DNA of 64,000 nucleotides from Nitrobacter hamburgensis X14 (GCF_000013885.1 NC_007960.1:1-64000); one strand, 5' to 3'; positions 18,124 through 27,416 are shown, counted from the first letter of the stretch. Made by a program: numbers and translations. Notes: generated by a model not told the origin, from the letters alone.

Positions 18124-18892
18124 TGCGTCGGCTCACTTGGTCGCGCTTGCTGTCTAAACAAGCAATGATGGCTTCGATAACCCGTTTCGTCTCATTGGGA
18201 TCCCTGACCTGGATAGAAACAACCCCTGCTTCCTTGGCCGGATAGTCGTTTCCGCCGGGGAACAAGGCATCCCCGATAAAGATCATCTCGCTGATTGCGA
18301 CGCCCAGAATGTCTCGGAGTTTTTTAATCCCGTAGGCTTTGTCGATGCCCTGCTTGGTGACATCCACGGAAGTCGTTCCACCCAAGCGCACGGAAAACTC
18401 GGGAATAGAGTTATCAAGGAATGCTTTTATCTGCTTTCGCTTGGAAAAATCCGGGTCCCACTTCTTCTTCTCTTCCAAGGGAGCCTCCTGACCTAGCGCG
18501 GAGAAAGTGATCTGACTTTCTCGGTCCTCAATCGGCTCCCCCCAGACCATTTCGGCGTTGAAGCCCAATGCTCCAACCGCCTGGTGCAAGGAACCAATAA
18601 TTTTCGTCTTCTCCTCATCGGTGAAGTTTTCCGAATAGAGTTCTTCCCAGGCTGAACCGTATCTGTAGAACTTCGTTCCGCACGTCGGGAGGAGGGATAG
18701 GTTCTCAAGATTTGCATCGCGGGGGAGATTCGAAACCAATTGCCTTTCGAATTGTGGCCAGTTTCCGCCGGAAATGACCGCGACTTTGACGATGCTAAGA
18801 AGGTCGCGCAGAAGTGCCGACATTTCGTCATCAAGCGACGATTTGCTTTCAGCAATTGTACCATCCAGGTCGAAAACGATCAGCGTTTTCAT
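18116..18892 (-). CDS. HAD-IIB hydrolase, phosphomannomutase-like
   Basis: This encodes 258 aa. HAD motif I is at the N-terminus (FDLDGTIAES), motif II is ISGGNWPQF (about 40), and a C-terminal motif is FIGDALFPGGNDY (about 205). The GGNDY form, the cap segment around ITFSALGQEAPLEEKK and SVDVTKQGIDKAYG resemble eukaryotic-type phosphomannomutase more than sugar phosphatases. Its ATG overlaps the stop of the GH65 gene, and GH130 follows with overlap. A role in interconverting mannose 1-phosphate and 6-phosphate is my inference; a sugar-phosphate phosphatase is the alternative. Confidence 0.75.
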   Translation of the reverse strand: MKTLIVFDLDGTIAESKSSLDDEMSALLRDLLSIVKVAVISGGNWPQFERQLVSNLPRDANLENLSLLPTCGTKFYRYGSAWEELYSENFTDEEKTKIIGSLHQAVGALGFNAEMVWGEPIEDRESQITFSALGQEAPLEEKKKWDPDFSKRKQIKAFLDNSIPEFSVRLGGTTSVDVTKQGIDKAYGIKKLRDILGVAISEMIFIGDALFPGGNDYPAKEAGVVSIQVRDPNETKRVIEAIIACLDSKRDQVSRRNE

Positions 18893-21800
18893 CGATACTC
18901 CGCTTCACCGCTATCACCTAGGCGGTCATGGAGTCTCGCGCGTCCGTCGGCGGGCTCCTTTTCGACAATTTCGCTATCCGCCGCGTTGCCGTTCAATTGA
19001 AATACACGGGTAGTACCGCCAAGGAACTCGCAGAGCTTGCCGTCGATACACAAGGAAATCGGTGCCGCTGCATCGTCATGCCCGTGGACCGTGAGTGAGT
19101 CGCGCGTCAGCCGCAGATCGAGTGAATGCCCGCGGTACCGGATAGACATGTCGAGGCGCTCTATTTCCTGCGGCAATTCCGGGTTGAGTCGCAGAACATC
19201 GCCTCTTACTTCGATACCAGTTGATACGCGCTGCATTAGATCGACAGTTCCCGCCATGGCGCCGAGGTGGATGCCCTCTGCGGTGGTGCCCTGCTGGATG
19301 TCACTCACGTCGCTCTGGAGCGCTTCCGCGAAGAAGTCCATGGCGCGCTGCCGGTCGGAACGCGCCAGCACCCAGGCATGCACCACACGGCACAGCGTGG
19401 AGCCATGAGACGAGCGCGCGGCGTAATAGGCGACGTTTCGCGGGATGGTTTCATATTCGAACGGATATCCCAGACGCTCGAACAACTCGCCGATTTCCTC
19501 GGCAGAAAACAGGTAGAACAACATCAGCACGTCGGCCTGTTTTGAGAGCTTGTAGCGGTTGGCGCTGTCGTTCTCCATTTCGAGGATAAGATCGAGACGC
19601 TGAATATTGCCGTACCGGGCTCGGTAGTCCTCCCAATCAAACTCACGCAATTTTTCGTAGCCCTCGAACTGGCTGATGATGCCGTCATCATGGAACGGTA
19701 CATACATCTTGCGGCTGATATCGCCCCAGCGCGCGATTTCCTCCGCTGATAAACCAAGTTGGGTCGTGAGCTCGGCGCGCCGTACCTTTGACAGCAGATC
19801 GTGCACCTCCAGCGCCCGGCACAGCACCCATACGGCCATGATGTTCGAATAAGCGTTGTTGTTGAGGCCGGGCGTTGCCGAATCCGGCGTGCCATCGTGA
19901 AACTCGTCGGGACCCATCACGCCGCGGATCTCATAGCGCCCACGCACGTCATCGAAGGTCGCGATACTCGACCAGAAGCAGGCGATATCGAGGATCAACT
20001 CCGCGCCGTAGGAATTGAGAAACTCGACGTCGTGAGTGACCTGGAAGTACTGCCAGACGTTATAAGCGATGGCGCTCCCTACGTGACGCTGCAAGTAGGA
20101 GTTATCCGGCACCCAGCGCTGCGAGCGTGGATTCAGGTTGAGCGCCTGGGTCTCCTCCTGACCATCGCTTCCACTCTGCCAGGGGAACATCGCGCCCTTG
20201 TATCCGGCTGCAATGGCGGCCGCGCGCGCTTCGCCAAGGCGCCGGTAACGGTACATCAGAAGTGATCGGGTGATTTCTGGCATTCGATAATTGAAAAAGG
20301 GGAAGATAAACAGTTCATCCCAGAATACATGGCCCTGATACGCCTCGCCGGTCCAGCCCCGCGCGGGCACGCCGATATCGATTCCGATGGAGTTGGGCGA
20401 TACGGCTTGCAGCAGGTGAAACATGTCCAACCGCAGTAGCATCTGGACGTTCATCCTGAACCCGGGTTCGGCGGGCTGGATATGTACGTCGAAGCGGTGC
20501 CAAAGGTGTCTCCATGCGAGCACATGGTCCGCCATCAAGGCATCGAAGCGACCCACGCGCGCAATAGCCTTGCGTGCCTCCAGCGCGCACTCTGAAATGG
20601 CTTGATCGCGCGAGGTATAGAAAGAGGCCAGCTTCTCCAGCACCAGCCTTTCGCCTTGTTTGACGTCGATTTTCAGTTCCTGCCCGATGTATCCCGGTTC
20701 TTCGATGACCCGGCGTTGGACCGTAAGAATCTGTCCGTCGAGGAACGCTCGCGTTCGTGCCGCCTGCGCGACATGAATATTCGACTGGCAGGTGCGAACC
20801 TGCAGGCACATGCTGTCCTCGTCAACAACCTCGCTCGTCAGCGGTTCCAAGTGCTTGTTGTTGAACTTGCGGTATAGCTTCGCGCCCGCGTTGATGACGC
20901 GTCCGTCGATCGCCGAACGCACCGTGACGCATGCCGACCAGTTGTCGGCGGTCAGCGTCAGTTCCAGCGCGCCAAGATGCATGCTGCCCATCGATATCAG
21001 GCGTCGTTCCTTGAGCGTACTGCGCCGCCCCTCGGCGTCTTCGAAGCCGACGCTTCGCAACAGCATGCCGTTCCGCAGATCAAGCTCCTGGTGGTAGGAC
21101 AGGAGTTTGACGGTTCGCGCATCGAACCAGTCCTGCTCGGCCATGCGAAACTCGAGCGCGAGCCAGTTCGGGCAATTCACGAGATCCTCGCTCTCGACCA
21201 CGCGGCTGGCGATGTTGGTGCGTAACCGATTGTAGCCGCCGGCGAGGTAGGTCCCCGGATAGTGAATGTCATTCGCGATCGGCCCGGCGGCGGCGCCTCG
21301 CGTCGCGAAATAGCCATTCCCCAAGGTGCATAAGGCTTCGCGGATACCCTCTTGCGCCGGGTCGAAGCCCTCATACGCCAGTGACCACGTGGAAGGGGGT
21401 TCCACTGCGACCTGGACTTGCGCCAGATCGGTCACGACAACATCGGCGCCGGCATCGCGCAGCGCCATCGCATGTCCGCTGCGATCCACGCCGATGACGC
21501 AGCCGAACCGGCCGGCGTGACCGGCCGCCACACCAACGATGGCGTCCTCCACGACGACGCCACGCGAAGCTTCAGCCCCGACGCGCCGTGCCGCCTCCAG
21601 AAAAGCATCCGGTGCCGGCTTACCCGTAAGTTTCAGACGAGTGATGTCCGTCCCGTCCACTCGCGCGTCGAACAGTTGCGTTATACCGGCAGCCTCGAGC
21701 ACCTCCGCGCAGTTAACGCTGGAGGACACGACAGCAGTCTTGATCTCCAGCGCCCGGAGTTTGCGCACCAGCGCGACCGAGGTTTCATAGGGATCGACGC

Positions 21801-22155
21801 CGTCCCGCTTAAGGTGTTCCAGGAAATACCGGTCCTTCAGATTGCCGAGTGCGTGGACGCTTTGCACCTCGGCGCCGTCTTCGGGTGTACCCAGCGGCAA
21901 TTCGATCCGGCGTGATTTGAGGAAGGATGCCACGCCGTCGTAACGCGACTTGCCGTCGACGTAACGTGGGTAATCGGCGTCGATATCAAAGGGGACGAAT
22001 GGCTCGCCTGACTGGGTGGCGTGCTGCTCGAGAAACCCGTCGAACAGCTTTTTCCAGGCCGATGCATGCACGGTTGCCGTCCTGGTCAGCACTCCATCAA
22101 GATCGAATAGAACCGCGTCGTAGTCCCGCGGGGAAAGTGTGATGACGACTTGCAT
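18889..22155 (-). CDS. Beta-phosphoglucomutase / GH65 disaccharide phosphorylase fusion
   Basis: This 1088-aa bifunctional enzyme starts with a HAD-IA beta-phosphoglucomutase domain (residues about 10-235): nucleophile DLDGVLTRTA, KTAVVSSSVN, GKPAPDAFLEAARRVG and VVEDAIVGVAAG. The rest (about 255-1060) is a GH65 phosphorylase: the (alpha/alpha)6 core with VFWDELFIFPFFNY, and the general acid Glu in GVMGPDEFHDG at about 795. GH65 enzymes split trehalose, maltose or kojibiose with phosphate to beta-glucose 1-phosphate and glucose; the fused mutase makes glucose 6-phosphate from it. It is coupled to the HAD gene by ATGA. Which disaccharide is used is not evident. Confidence 0.93.
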   Translation of the reverse strand: MQVVITLSPRDYDAVLFDLDGVLTRTATVHASAWKKLFDGFLEQHATQSGEPFVPFDIDADYPRYVDGKSRYDGVASFLKSRRIELPLGTPEDGAEVQSVHALGNLKDRYFLEHLKRDGVDPYETSVALVRKLRALEIKTAVVSSSVNCAEVLEAAGITQLFDARVDGTDITRLKLTGKPAPDAFLEAARRVGAEASRGVVVEDAIVGVAAGHAGRFGCVIGVDRSGHAMALRDAGADVVVTDLAQVQVAVEPPSTWSLAYEGFDPAQEGIREALCTLGNGYFATRGAAAGPIANDIHYPGTYLAGGYNRLRTNIASRVVESEDLVNCPNWLALEFRMAEQDWFDARTVKLLSYHQELDLRNGMLLRSVGFEDAEGRRSTLKERRLISMGSMHLGALELTLTADNWSACVTVRSAIDGRVINAGAKLYRKFNNKHLEPLTSEVVDEDSMCLQVRTCQSNIHVAQAARTRAFLDGQILTVQRRVIEEPGYIGQELKIDVKQGERLVLEKLASFYTSRDQAISECALEARKAIARVGRFDALMADHVLAWRHLWHRFDVHIQPAEPGFRMNVQMLLRLDMFHLLQAVSPNSIGIDIGVPARGWTGEAYQGHVFWDELFIFPFFNYRMPEITRSLLMYRYRRLGEARAAAIAAGYKGAMFPWQSGSDGQEETQALNLNPRSQRWVPDNSYLQRHVGSAIAYNVWQYFQVTHDVEFLNSYGAELILDIACFWSSIATFDDVRGRYEIRGVMGPDEFHDGTPDSATPGLNNNAYSNIMAVWVLCRALEVHDLLSKVRRAELTTQLGLSAEEIARWGDISRKMYVPFHDDGIISQFEGYEKLREFDWEDYRARYGNIQRLDLILEMENDSANRYKLSKQADVLMLFYLFSAEEIGELFERLGYPFEYETIPRNVAYYAARSSHGSTLCRVVHAWVLARSDRQRAMDFFAEALQSDVSDIQQGTTAEGIHLGAMAGTVDLMQRVSTGIEVRGDVLRLNPELPQEIERLDMSIRYRGHSLDLRLTRDSLTVHGHDDAAAPISLCIDGKLCEFLGGTTRVFQLNGNAADSEIVEKEPADGRARLHDRLGDSGEAEYR

Positions 22156-22287
22156 CGTGCCTCCGGCTTGGCGCGCGTTTTGCAGTGCTTTCGGACGGCG
22201 GGCGTCCGATACGTCGAACCCGCCAAACTTCGCCTTCCACTTGTAGCGCGCAGTGTCGCTGATACTTTTGCCTGCAGCTCGGCGACG

Positions 22288-23238
22288 TCACGGCTCAAGT
22301 GGAAGATTGGCAAGACCTAGAAGCGCGGGCGATTCCTCTAGAATAAGGAGAGTCGGAATTCTGCGAAGATAGTCTTGGAACCGACCCTTGTCTTCGAAAC
22401 GGTCCCGAAACGGAGAGGAGGCAAATGCCTCCTTGAAGCGGAGCAGAATCCCACCTGCGATGTAGATGCCACCCGTTGCGCCTATGGTGAGCGCTAGATC
22501 GCCGGCCACTGTCCCCAGCATTGAACAGAAAACCTCGAATGCTTTCACGCAGGTCGGATCGCTTCCCCGCATTGCCCGATCGGTCACATCTGCCGGCGAT
22601 AACGGATCAGGACGTTTGCCTTCTATTGAACAGAGTGCCTGATAGAGATTCACCAGGCCCGCGCCCGAGAGTGCGCGCTCCGCCGAGACATGCGGCCAAT
22701 GGGTTCGAAGTACTTCAACGATGAGACTTTCCGCTTGCGTAGCCGGCGGCAACGTCGAATGTCCGCCTTCGCCAGGTAGCAAGATCCATCTGCCGGCGTC
22801 CGGAACCAGCGCGCTAACCCCGAGACCAGTACCGGGTCCGATGACGCCGACCGGGCCGCTCGTCTTCGATTGAGGCGGTCCTATCGGATAGCAGTCGGCT
22901 TCCGGGAGATAAGGAACCGACATTGCGGTAGCGGCGAAATCGTTGACAACGACGAGTGAGCTCATACCCAAGTCGGCCTTGAGTGCGGTTATTGAGAAAG
23001 ACCAGTTGAGGTTGGTCAGTTTCACCTCATCTCCGGACACAGGACCGGCAACTGCAAGCGCTCCTCTGGTGGGTCGCAGGTCGCGAGGCAGCGCAGCCAA
23101 ATACTCGCCGAGTGCGTCCTTCAAGGCAGCGTATTTGCTCACGCTCAGATGCTGAAGCTCACTGTACTTTCCGCGTTCTGCGACAGCGAATCGGGCGTAG
23201 GTCCCGCCGATGTCGCCGATTACCCGCAAGGCGGTCAT
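22288..23238 (-). CDS. glk: Glucokinase
   Basis: This encodes 316 aa if it starts at ATG 23238, chosen because GGGGAA lies just upstream; an ATG four codons earlier is possible. It is a ROK-unrelated bacterial glucokinase: ATP motif GDIGGTYARFAV at the N-terminus, VNDFAATAMSV with the catalytic Asp at about 97, GPGTGLGVSALV (about 132), GEGGHS (about 153) and GGIYIAGGI near the C-terminus. It phosphorylates the free glucose released by the neighbouring phosphorylase. It shares the module strand and orientation. Confidence 0.93.
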   Translation of the reverse strand: MTALRVIGDIGGTYARFAVAERGKYSELQHLSVSKYAALKDALGEYLAALPRDLRPTRGALAVAGPVSGDEVKLTNLNWSFSITALKADLGMSSLVVVNDFAATAMSVPYLPEADCYPIGPPQSKTSGPVGVIGPGTGLGVSALVPDAGRWILLPGEGGHSTLPPATQAESLIVEVLRTHWPHVSAERALSGAGLVNLYQALCSIEGKRPDPLSPADVTDRAMRGSDPTCVKAFEVFCSMLGTVAGDLALTIGATGGIYIAGGILLRFKEAFASSPFRDRFEDKGRFQDYLRRIPTLLILEESPALLGLANLPLEP

Positions 23239-23416
23239 GCTTTTCCCCATTCAGCGTGATGTATGCCGCGAGAATGGCGATGACTCCCGTGATCGCGAAT
23301 GACACGGAGTTCGCGTCTGCATTGGCCATGGTAATCGCTCGTCGCTGCTCGCCGCGGAAAGGAGAGGGAAAGGGAACCATCGGCGTCACACAGTTTGAGG
23401 GTCGTTGCGTTTGTAT

Positions 23417-24655
23417 TCATCCTTCAACTGGCTTTCCATCATCGAGACCGAAGAGGCGTACCACTGACCTCGCAATCATGATTTCTTCGTCGGTGCGAAT
23501 GACACGCACCGCGACCCGACCACCGTCAGTCGAAATCAAGGACGCGTTCTTCGCGTTGCGCTTTTGGTCCAGTTCGATGTCAAGAAAGCCGAGTCCGTCG
23601 CATATCCGCTCCCGAATGAGTGCCGCGTTTTCGCCGATGCCTCCTGCGAAGACGAGCGTATCCAATCCACCGAGCGCCGCGGCGAAAGACCCAATCCATT
23701 TCTTGGCCTGATAGCAGAACAGCGCCACGGCTTCTGCCGCGCGAACGTCGTCGGATTCCCTTGCGAGCAAATCGCGCAAGTCGGAACTGATCTCGGAAAC
23801 TCCAAGCAGTCCGGACGCTTGGTTCACCATTTCCCAAAAGTGCGACGCGCTCATTTGTTCGGTGCGCGCCAGGTAGGAGACCAGTCCCGGATCCAGATCC
23901 CCCGAGCGGCTACTCATCACCAATCCGGACGTTGGTGTGAAGCCCATGCTAGTGTCGATGCTGTTACCGTCGCGCACGGCGGCCAGGCTCGCGCCGTTGC
24001 CGAGATGAGCCAGGATCACGCGACCCTTTGTTGCCGCCGGGTCGCCGAGACGTGCGAGTTCCTCCATGAGAAATTCATAAGACAAACCGTGGAAGCCATA
24101 ACGTCGAACGCCCGCCGCCTCGTACCGTCGAGGAATTGGCAGCAGACTGGCGACCCGCGGCATGGTGCGGTGAAACGCGGTATCAAAGCACGCCACCTGA
24201 GGCAGTGCAGGGTGGTGTTGACGAAAGGCCTCTATCGACTCGATTTCAAGCGGCAGATGGTCCGGGTCATACGGCATGATGCGGTGCAATTCATCAAGCA
24301 ACTCCGGAGTAACCCGCTCTGGTTCGCTGTGCGTCATCCCGTGTACCACTCGGTGTCCTATGGCTTTGACTGAAGCGAACGCCTGCTGCGTTTCGAGCCA
24401 ATCCAATAGAAAGCCGACGGCCGAATGGCGATCGCTGGCATCGATGGCGTGACTGTTCTGCGATTGTCCGGTGGCATCCTTGAAGGTAAAATTCGTACCG
24501 CTCAGACCGATACGATCCACCTTCCCATCCAGCAGCCGCCGTAGCGGCTCGCCCACATCAAACAGCGCGAACCTGATGCTGGACGAGCCGCCGTTTATCG
24601 CTAAAAGAGAATACGGCCCGCGGCGTGCCTCCAAGGCTTTGGTGGGTATGGCCAA
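23417..24655 (-). CDS. ackA: Acetate kinase
   Basis: This 412-aa enzyme makes ATP and acetate from acetyl phosphate, the product of phosphoketolase. Motifs are LLAINGGSSSIRFALFD (N-terminus; the usual NxGSSS), GHRVVHGMTHS (about 122), the catalytic CFDTAFHRTMP (about 172), RRYGFHGLSYEFL (about 203), AHLGNGASLAAV (about 230), DTSMGFTPTSGLVM and FAGGIGENAALIRE (about 345). The track start is TTG at 24655, preceded by GAAAGG; I find no better ATG. It is the first gene of the minus-strand carbon module. A broken ackA tail upstream of xfp shows a second copy once existed. Confidence 0.93.
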   Translation of the reverse strand: MAIPTKALEARRGPYSLLAINGGSSSIRFALFDVGEPLRRLLDGKVDRIGLSGTNFTFKDATGQSQNSHAIDASDRHSAVGFLLDWLETQQAFASVKAIGHRVVHGMTHSEPERVTPELLDELHRIMPYDPDHLPLEIESIEAFRQHHPALPQVACFDTAFHRTMPRVASLLPIPRRYEAAGVRRYGFHGLSYEFLMEELARLGDPAATKGRVILAHLGNGASLAAVRDGNSIDTSMGFTPTSGLVMSSRSGDLDPGLVSYLARTEQMSASHFWEMVNQASGLLGVSEISSDLRDLLARESDDVRAAEAVALFCYQAKKWIGSFAAALGGLDTLVFAGGIGENAALIRERICDGLGFLDIELDQKRNAKNASLISTDGGRVAVRVIRTDEEIMIARSVVRLFGLDDGKPVEG

Positions 24656-24710
24656 CTGATGAACCTTTCAACTAACTATCGAGGAGCATGTCGGATCGCC
24701 TACCGTCAGC

Positions 24711-25170
24711 TCAAAGTAATGTTACTCTTCGAACGTCGTTGTTTGGGTTGTCGGTGCAGCGCGCCAACGCTCGCATAATATCTTCGCGTGAAATGATTCC
24801 GACCCAGTCGATGATCCGCTTCAATCACCGGAATACTCTTGATACGATGATCGACTATGAGTTGCAGCACCCGCGTAAGCCTGGTTGTCTCGTTAACGTA
24901 GATGAATTCTGGCGTCATCACGTCAGCAACTGTTCGATTCATCAATTCGTCATAACGTGGAACCATTTGACCCGGTCTGAACGCAAAGCAACTCAGAAAA
25001 TCAAATTTCGTGACTAGGCCCAAAACTCGCGCGTGTTCCTCGACCGGATAGGCATTGAAGTCGTTGCTTTCGAACAGGAGGTTGAGTTCGCGCATTGTAA
25101 CCTGACGCGTCACGGTCTTGACCGGGCACGTCATATAATTCGCGACTAGTCCCTCAAGAAATTCGTACAT
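24711..25170 (-). pseudogene. CBS-domain protein with a late frameshift
   Basis: A tandem CBS protein: MYEFLEGLVANYMTCPVKTV starts at ATG 25170, the first CBS runs to about residue 60 and the second begins at VADVMTPEFIYV. At about 24818 an extra G (GGG for GG) shifts the frame after VIEADHRL. The expected end, VGIISREDIMRALARCTDN, is intact in the next frame and stops at 24711. It may be a genuine lesion or a sequencing slip in a G run. Such CBS proteins sit in low-oxygen, FixK/FNR-controlled gene sets of Rhizobiales, and a FNR-like box lies about 110 bases upstream. Confidence 0.7.
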
Positions 25171-25277
25171 GAACACGATCAATCGCTGGCTCGTTAGAGC
25201 GGCACGTGCAGAGTCTTCGCGCCAACTACCCTGCCTGGTCGCTCGCTCGTACCTTAACTTCTGGCGTGGGGACAAAG

Positions 25278-25291
25278 TTAATTAAGATCAA
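25278..25291. promoter_or_regulatory. FNR/FixK-like box
   Basis: TTAAT-TAAG-ATCAA at 25278-25291 differs from the FNR/FixK palindrome TTGAT-N4-ATCAA at one position. It lies about 108 bases upstream of the CBS start on the minus strand, within a gene-free stretch (25276-25599). A FixK-like gene is 0.7 kb away. One imperfect site is suggestive only. Confidence 0.45.
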
Positions 25292-25599
25292 GGCGCAACC
25301 GGGGAGCCAGCTTTAATTTGCGGGTTGCAGCAGCAAGTTCGAAAGCCAGGTCTGGTTCGCCCCTGATGAGGTGCGCGGTCAAAGAAATTTACCGAGCTCC
25401 GAGCACGCACTGGCCGATGGCAGGGACTTGAACCACTAACCTGTTCTGACGGCAGGGATGGTTGACTTGCTACCCACCTGCTCTCATCTTCGAGGAATAT
25501 CACTCGTTGCGCTTTGCGAATTTACTTCAGCCGTCTCAATTGCTTATGCTTTATGCTGGGCGAGGCTGAACTCTTCGCGGGCGGGGGCTGACTACTTTA

Positions 25600-25887
25600 T
25601 TGCGTGGAGTTTCAGAGCAACCTGTGAGCAAGAAGATCAAGAGAAGGAATAGGGGAGGTGACTACAATTCGGCCCTCGTTCGATGCCTCAGCTCCGATCA
25701 ACGTTTGCGGTTTGCAATCGACCAAGCTGGCGTCGGAACATGGGACTTGGACTTGGCGACGCAGGAACTTTTTTTCTCCGATAGGACAAGAGCCCTTTTC
25801 GGTCTGTCTGCCTTCAAAAACCTATTGTTGGATGACTTCCACGCTTCCCTAGGGGCGGGGTATCGAGGCCAAAGCGACCTCCGGTGA
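25600..25887 (+). pseudogene. N-terminal PAS-domain fragment of a sensor protein
   Basis: The frame contains the start of a PAS domain typical of sensor kinases (LRFAIDQAGVGTWDLDLATQ, then ELFFSDRTRALFGL). It breaks off after about 95 codons, before the rest of PAS and any kinase domain. Starts at GTG 25623 or upstream are possible. It has no continuation before the FixK-like gene. I read it as a leftover of a deleted histidine kinase or diguanylate cyclase. Confidence 0.55.
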
Positions 25888-25980
25888 CTACTTAGGGAAT
25901 GTGCCTTAAGGTATCGAGCGAAATTTCAATGGATAGTGATCCCAAGTAGAAACAGCCATCCGCCGACGAGGAGATGGCAA

Positions 25981-26787
25981 ATGTTGACCCAACCACTCAG
26001 TGCGCCCGTTATTCCCACCAAGTTCAGCAAGATACCCAGCGCTGCGGCCGATGAATTTTGTTCGGTCACCGGCCATGCCGGCCTTGTGGCGACGGAATTC
26101 TCCTACAGCAAAGATGCAGAAATATACGGCGAAGAGGAACTTGGCGAGTACGTCTATCAGATAGTCCGCGGCGCCGTTCGAACTTACAAACTGCTTTCCG
26201 ATGGTCGGCGCCAGATCGGCGCGTTTCATCTGCCTGGCGACTTTTTCGGACTGGAATCAGGTCCGGTCCATCGTCTAACGGCAGAAGCCATCATCGATAC
26301 CACGGTTCGTCTGGTGACACGTCGAGGGCTAGAAAAGGCAGCGGTTACCGATGTCCAGGTTGCTCGAAGCCTTTGGGCAATGACGTCCTCAGACCTTCGG
26401 CATGCCGAAGATCATATGCTTCTTCTCGGACGAAAGAACGCGAAGGAACGCGTCGCCACGTTTCTGCTGGAGATGGACGGTCGTCTCGCTGGCACGGGGA
26501 TGATGGCGCTTCCAATGTGCCGGCGGGACATAGGCGATTATCTGGGTCTTACCCTTGAAACAGTTTCGCGAACGCTTTCGCAGTTTCATAGTCAGGAGTG
26601 CTGGGGTTTTCGGGGGCCCGCCAAATTTTGCTTCGCAACCGCGAGCGTCTCCAGCATATGGATGCGTGAAAATAAGGGGTCGTTCGTGTGCCAGACCGAG
26701 AAGCGGCTGTTCCATCAAGAAAGGCTCTACACGACAAGGAACGACACCGCACCGAACGCATCGGCTGGCTGCGCGCAGCGGTGTTAG
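25981..26787 (+). CDS. Crp/Fnr-family regulator, FixK-like, with a frameshifted tail
   Basis: Starts at ATG 25981 (GAGGAGATGG upstream). A cyclic-nucleotide-type sensor domain (GEYVYQIVRGAVRTYKLLSDGR, in two parts, and GAFHLPGDFFGLE) leads into a helix-turn-helix (CRRDIGDYLGLTLETVSRTL, about 190-210). There is no N-terminal Cys cluster, so it is FixK-like rather than Fnr-like. Near 26599 one G is missing (CAGGAGTG for CAGGGAGTG). The expected end VLGFSGARQILLRNRERL lies in the next frame and stops at 26669. As read, the last 65 residues are unrelated and run into the VIT gene. The DNA-binding helix itself is intact, so function may persist. Confidence 0.8.
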   Translation: MLTQPLSAPVIPTKFSKIPSAAADEFCSVTGHAGLVATEFSYSKDAEIYGEEELGEYVYQIVRGAVRTYKLLSDGRRQIGAFHLPGDFFGLESGPVHRLTAEAIIDTTVRLVTRRGLEKAAVTDVQVARSLWAMTSSDLRHAEDHMLLLGRKNAKERVATFLLEMDGRLAGTGMMALPMCRRDIGDYLGLTLETVSRTLSQFHSQECWGFRGPAKFCFATASVSSIWMRENKGSFVCQTEKRLFHQERLYTTRNDTAPNASAGCAQRC

Positions 26788-27416
26788 GCGCGAACGATGG
26801 TATCGTTTCGACGGCAAGTCTGGTGCTCGGTGTCGCCGCCGCGCACGGGAGCCGCAGCAACGTGTTGGTCGCCGGGGTCGCCGGCCTGGTCGCAGGGGCC
26901 ATGGCGATGGCTGCGGGTGAGTACGTATCTGTCCACTCGCAGGCCGACACCGAAAAGGCCGAACTCAAGCGGGAGCTCGCGGAACTCAAAGCTGACGACA
27001 AGGGAGAACATGAGGAACTGACTGCGATCTACGTCGCTCGCGGCCTCGATCCTTTGCTCGCGAAGCAGGTCGCCGATCAACTCATGGCCCATGATGCAAT
27101 AGGCGCGCATGCCCGCGACGAACTTGGGGTCACCGAGACGCTCCGGGCGCGTCCGATTCAAGCTGCGTTCGCGTCGGCTCTTAGCTTCGCTGTTGGAGCA
27201 GCCATGCCTCTCTTAACCGCTGCCTCCGTCCCGGAGGCGAGTCTGATTATCCTTGTCCCTGCAACTTCACTAATGTTCCTCGCACTTTTGGGGGCGCTGG
27301 CGGCGGGCGCGGGCGGCGCCGGTTTGGCGGTGGGCGCAATACGCGTCACGTTCTGGGGTGCGCTGGCCATGGGACTGACCGCTGGCGTCGGGGCCTTATT
27401 CGGAACAGTAGTGTGA
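26688..27416 (+). CDS. VIT/CCC1-family Fe/Mn transporter
   Basis: This 242-aa membrane protein starts at GTG 26688, 18 bases after the unshifted end of the regulator. The family signature is AVLGANDGIVSTASLVLGVA (about 30), followed by AGAMAMAAGEYVSVHSQAD with the metal-coordinating loop (EHEELTAIYVARGLD) and three further spans. Relatives move ferrous iron or manganese out of the cytosol. A role in metal homeostasis next to the MgtA-like ATPase fits the island. The length is complete for the short bacterial form. Confidence 0.88.
   Translation: MPDREAAVPSRKALHDKERHRTERIGWLRAAVLGANDGIVSTASLVLGVAAAHGSRSNVLVAGVAGLVAGAMAMAAGEYVSVHSQADTEKAELKRELAELKADDKGEHEELTAIYVARGLDPLLAKQVADQLMAHDAIGAHARDELGVTETLRARPIQAAFASALSFAVGAAMPLLTAASVPEASLIILVPATSLMFLALLGALAAGAGGAGLAVGAIRVTFWGALAMGLTAGVGALFGTVV

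Noticed and set aside
23245..23410. Small membrane-like frame upstream of glk (MANADANSVSFAITGVIA)
   Set aside because: It continues into the glk start in another frame, has no clear ribosome site, and the hydrophobic part is short.
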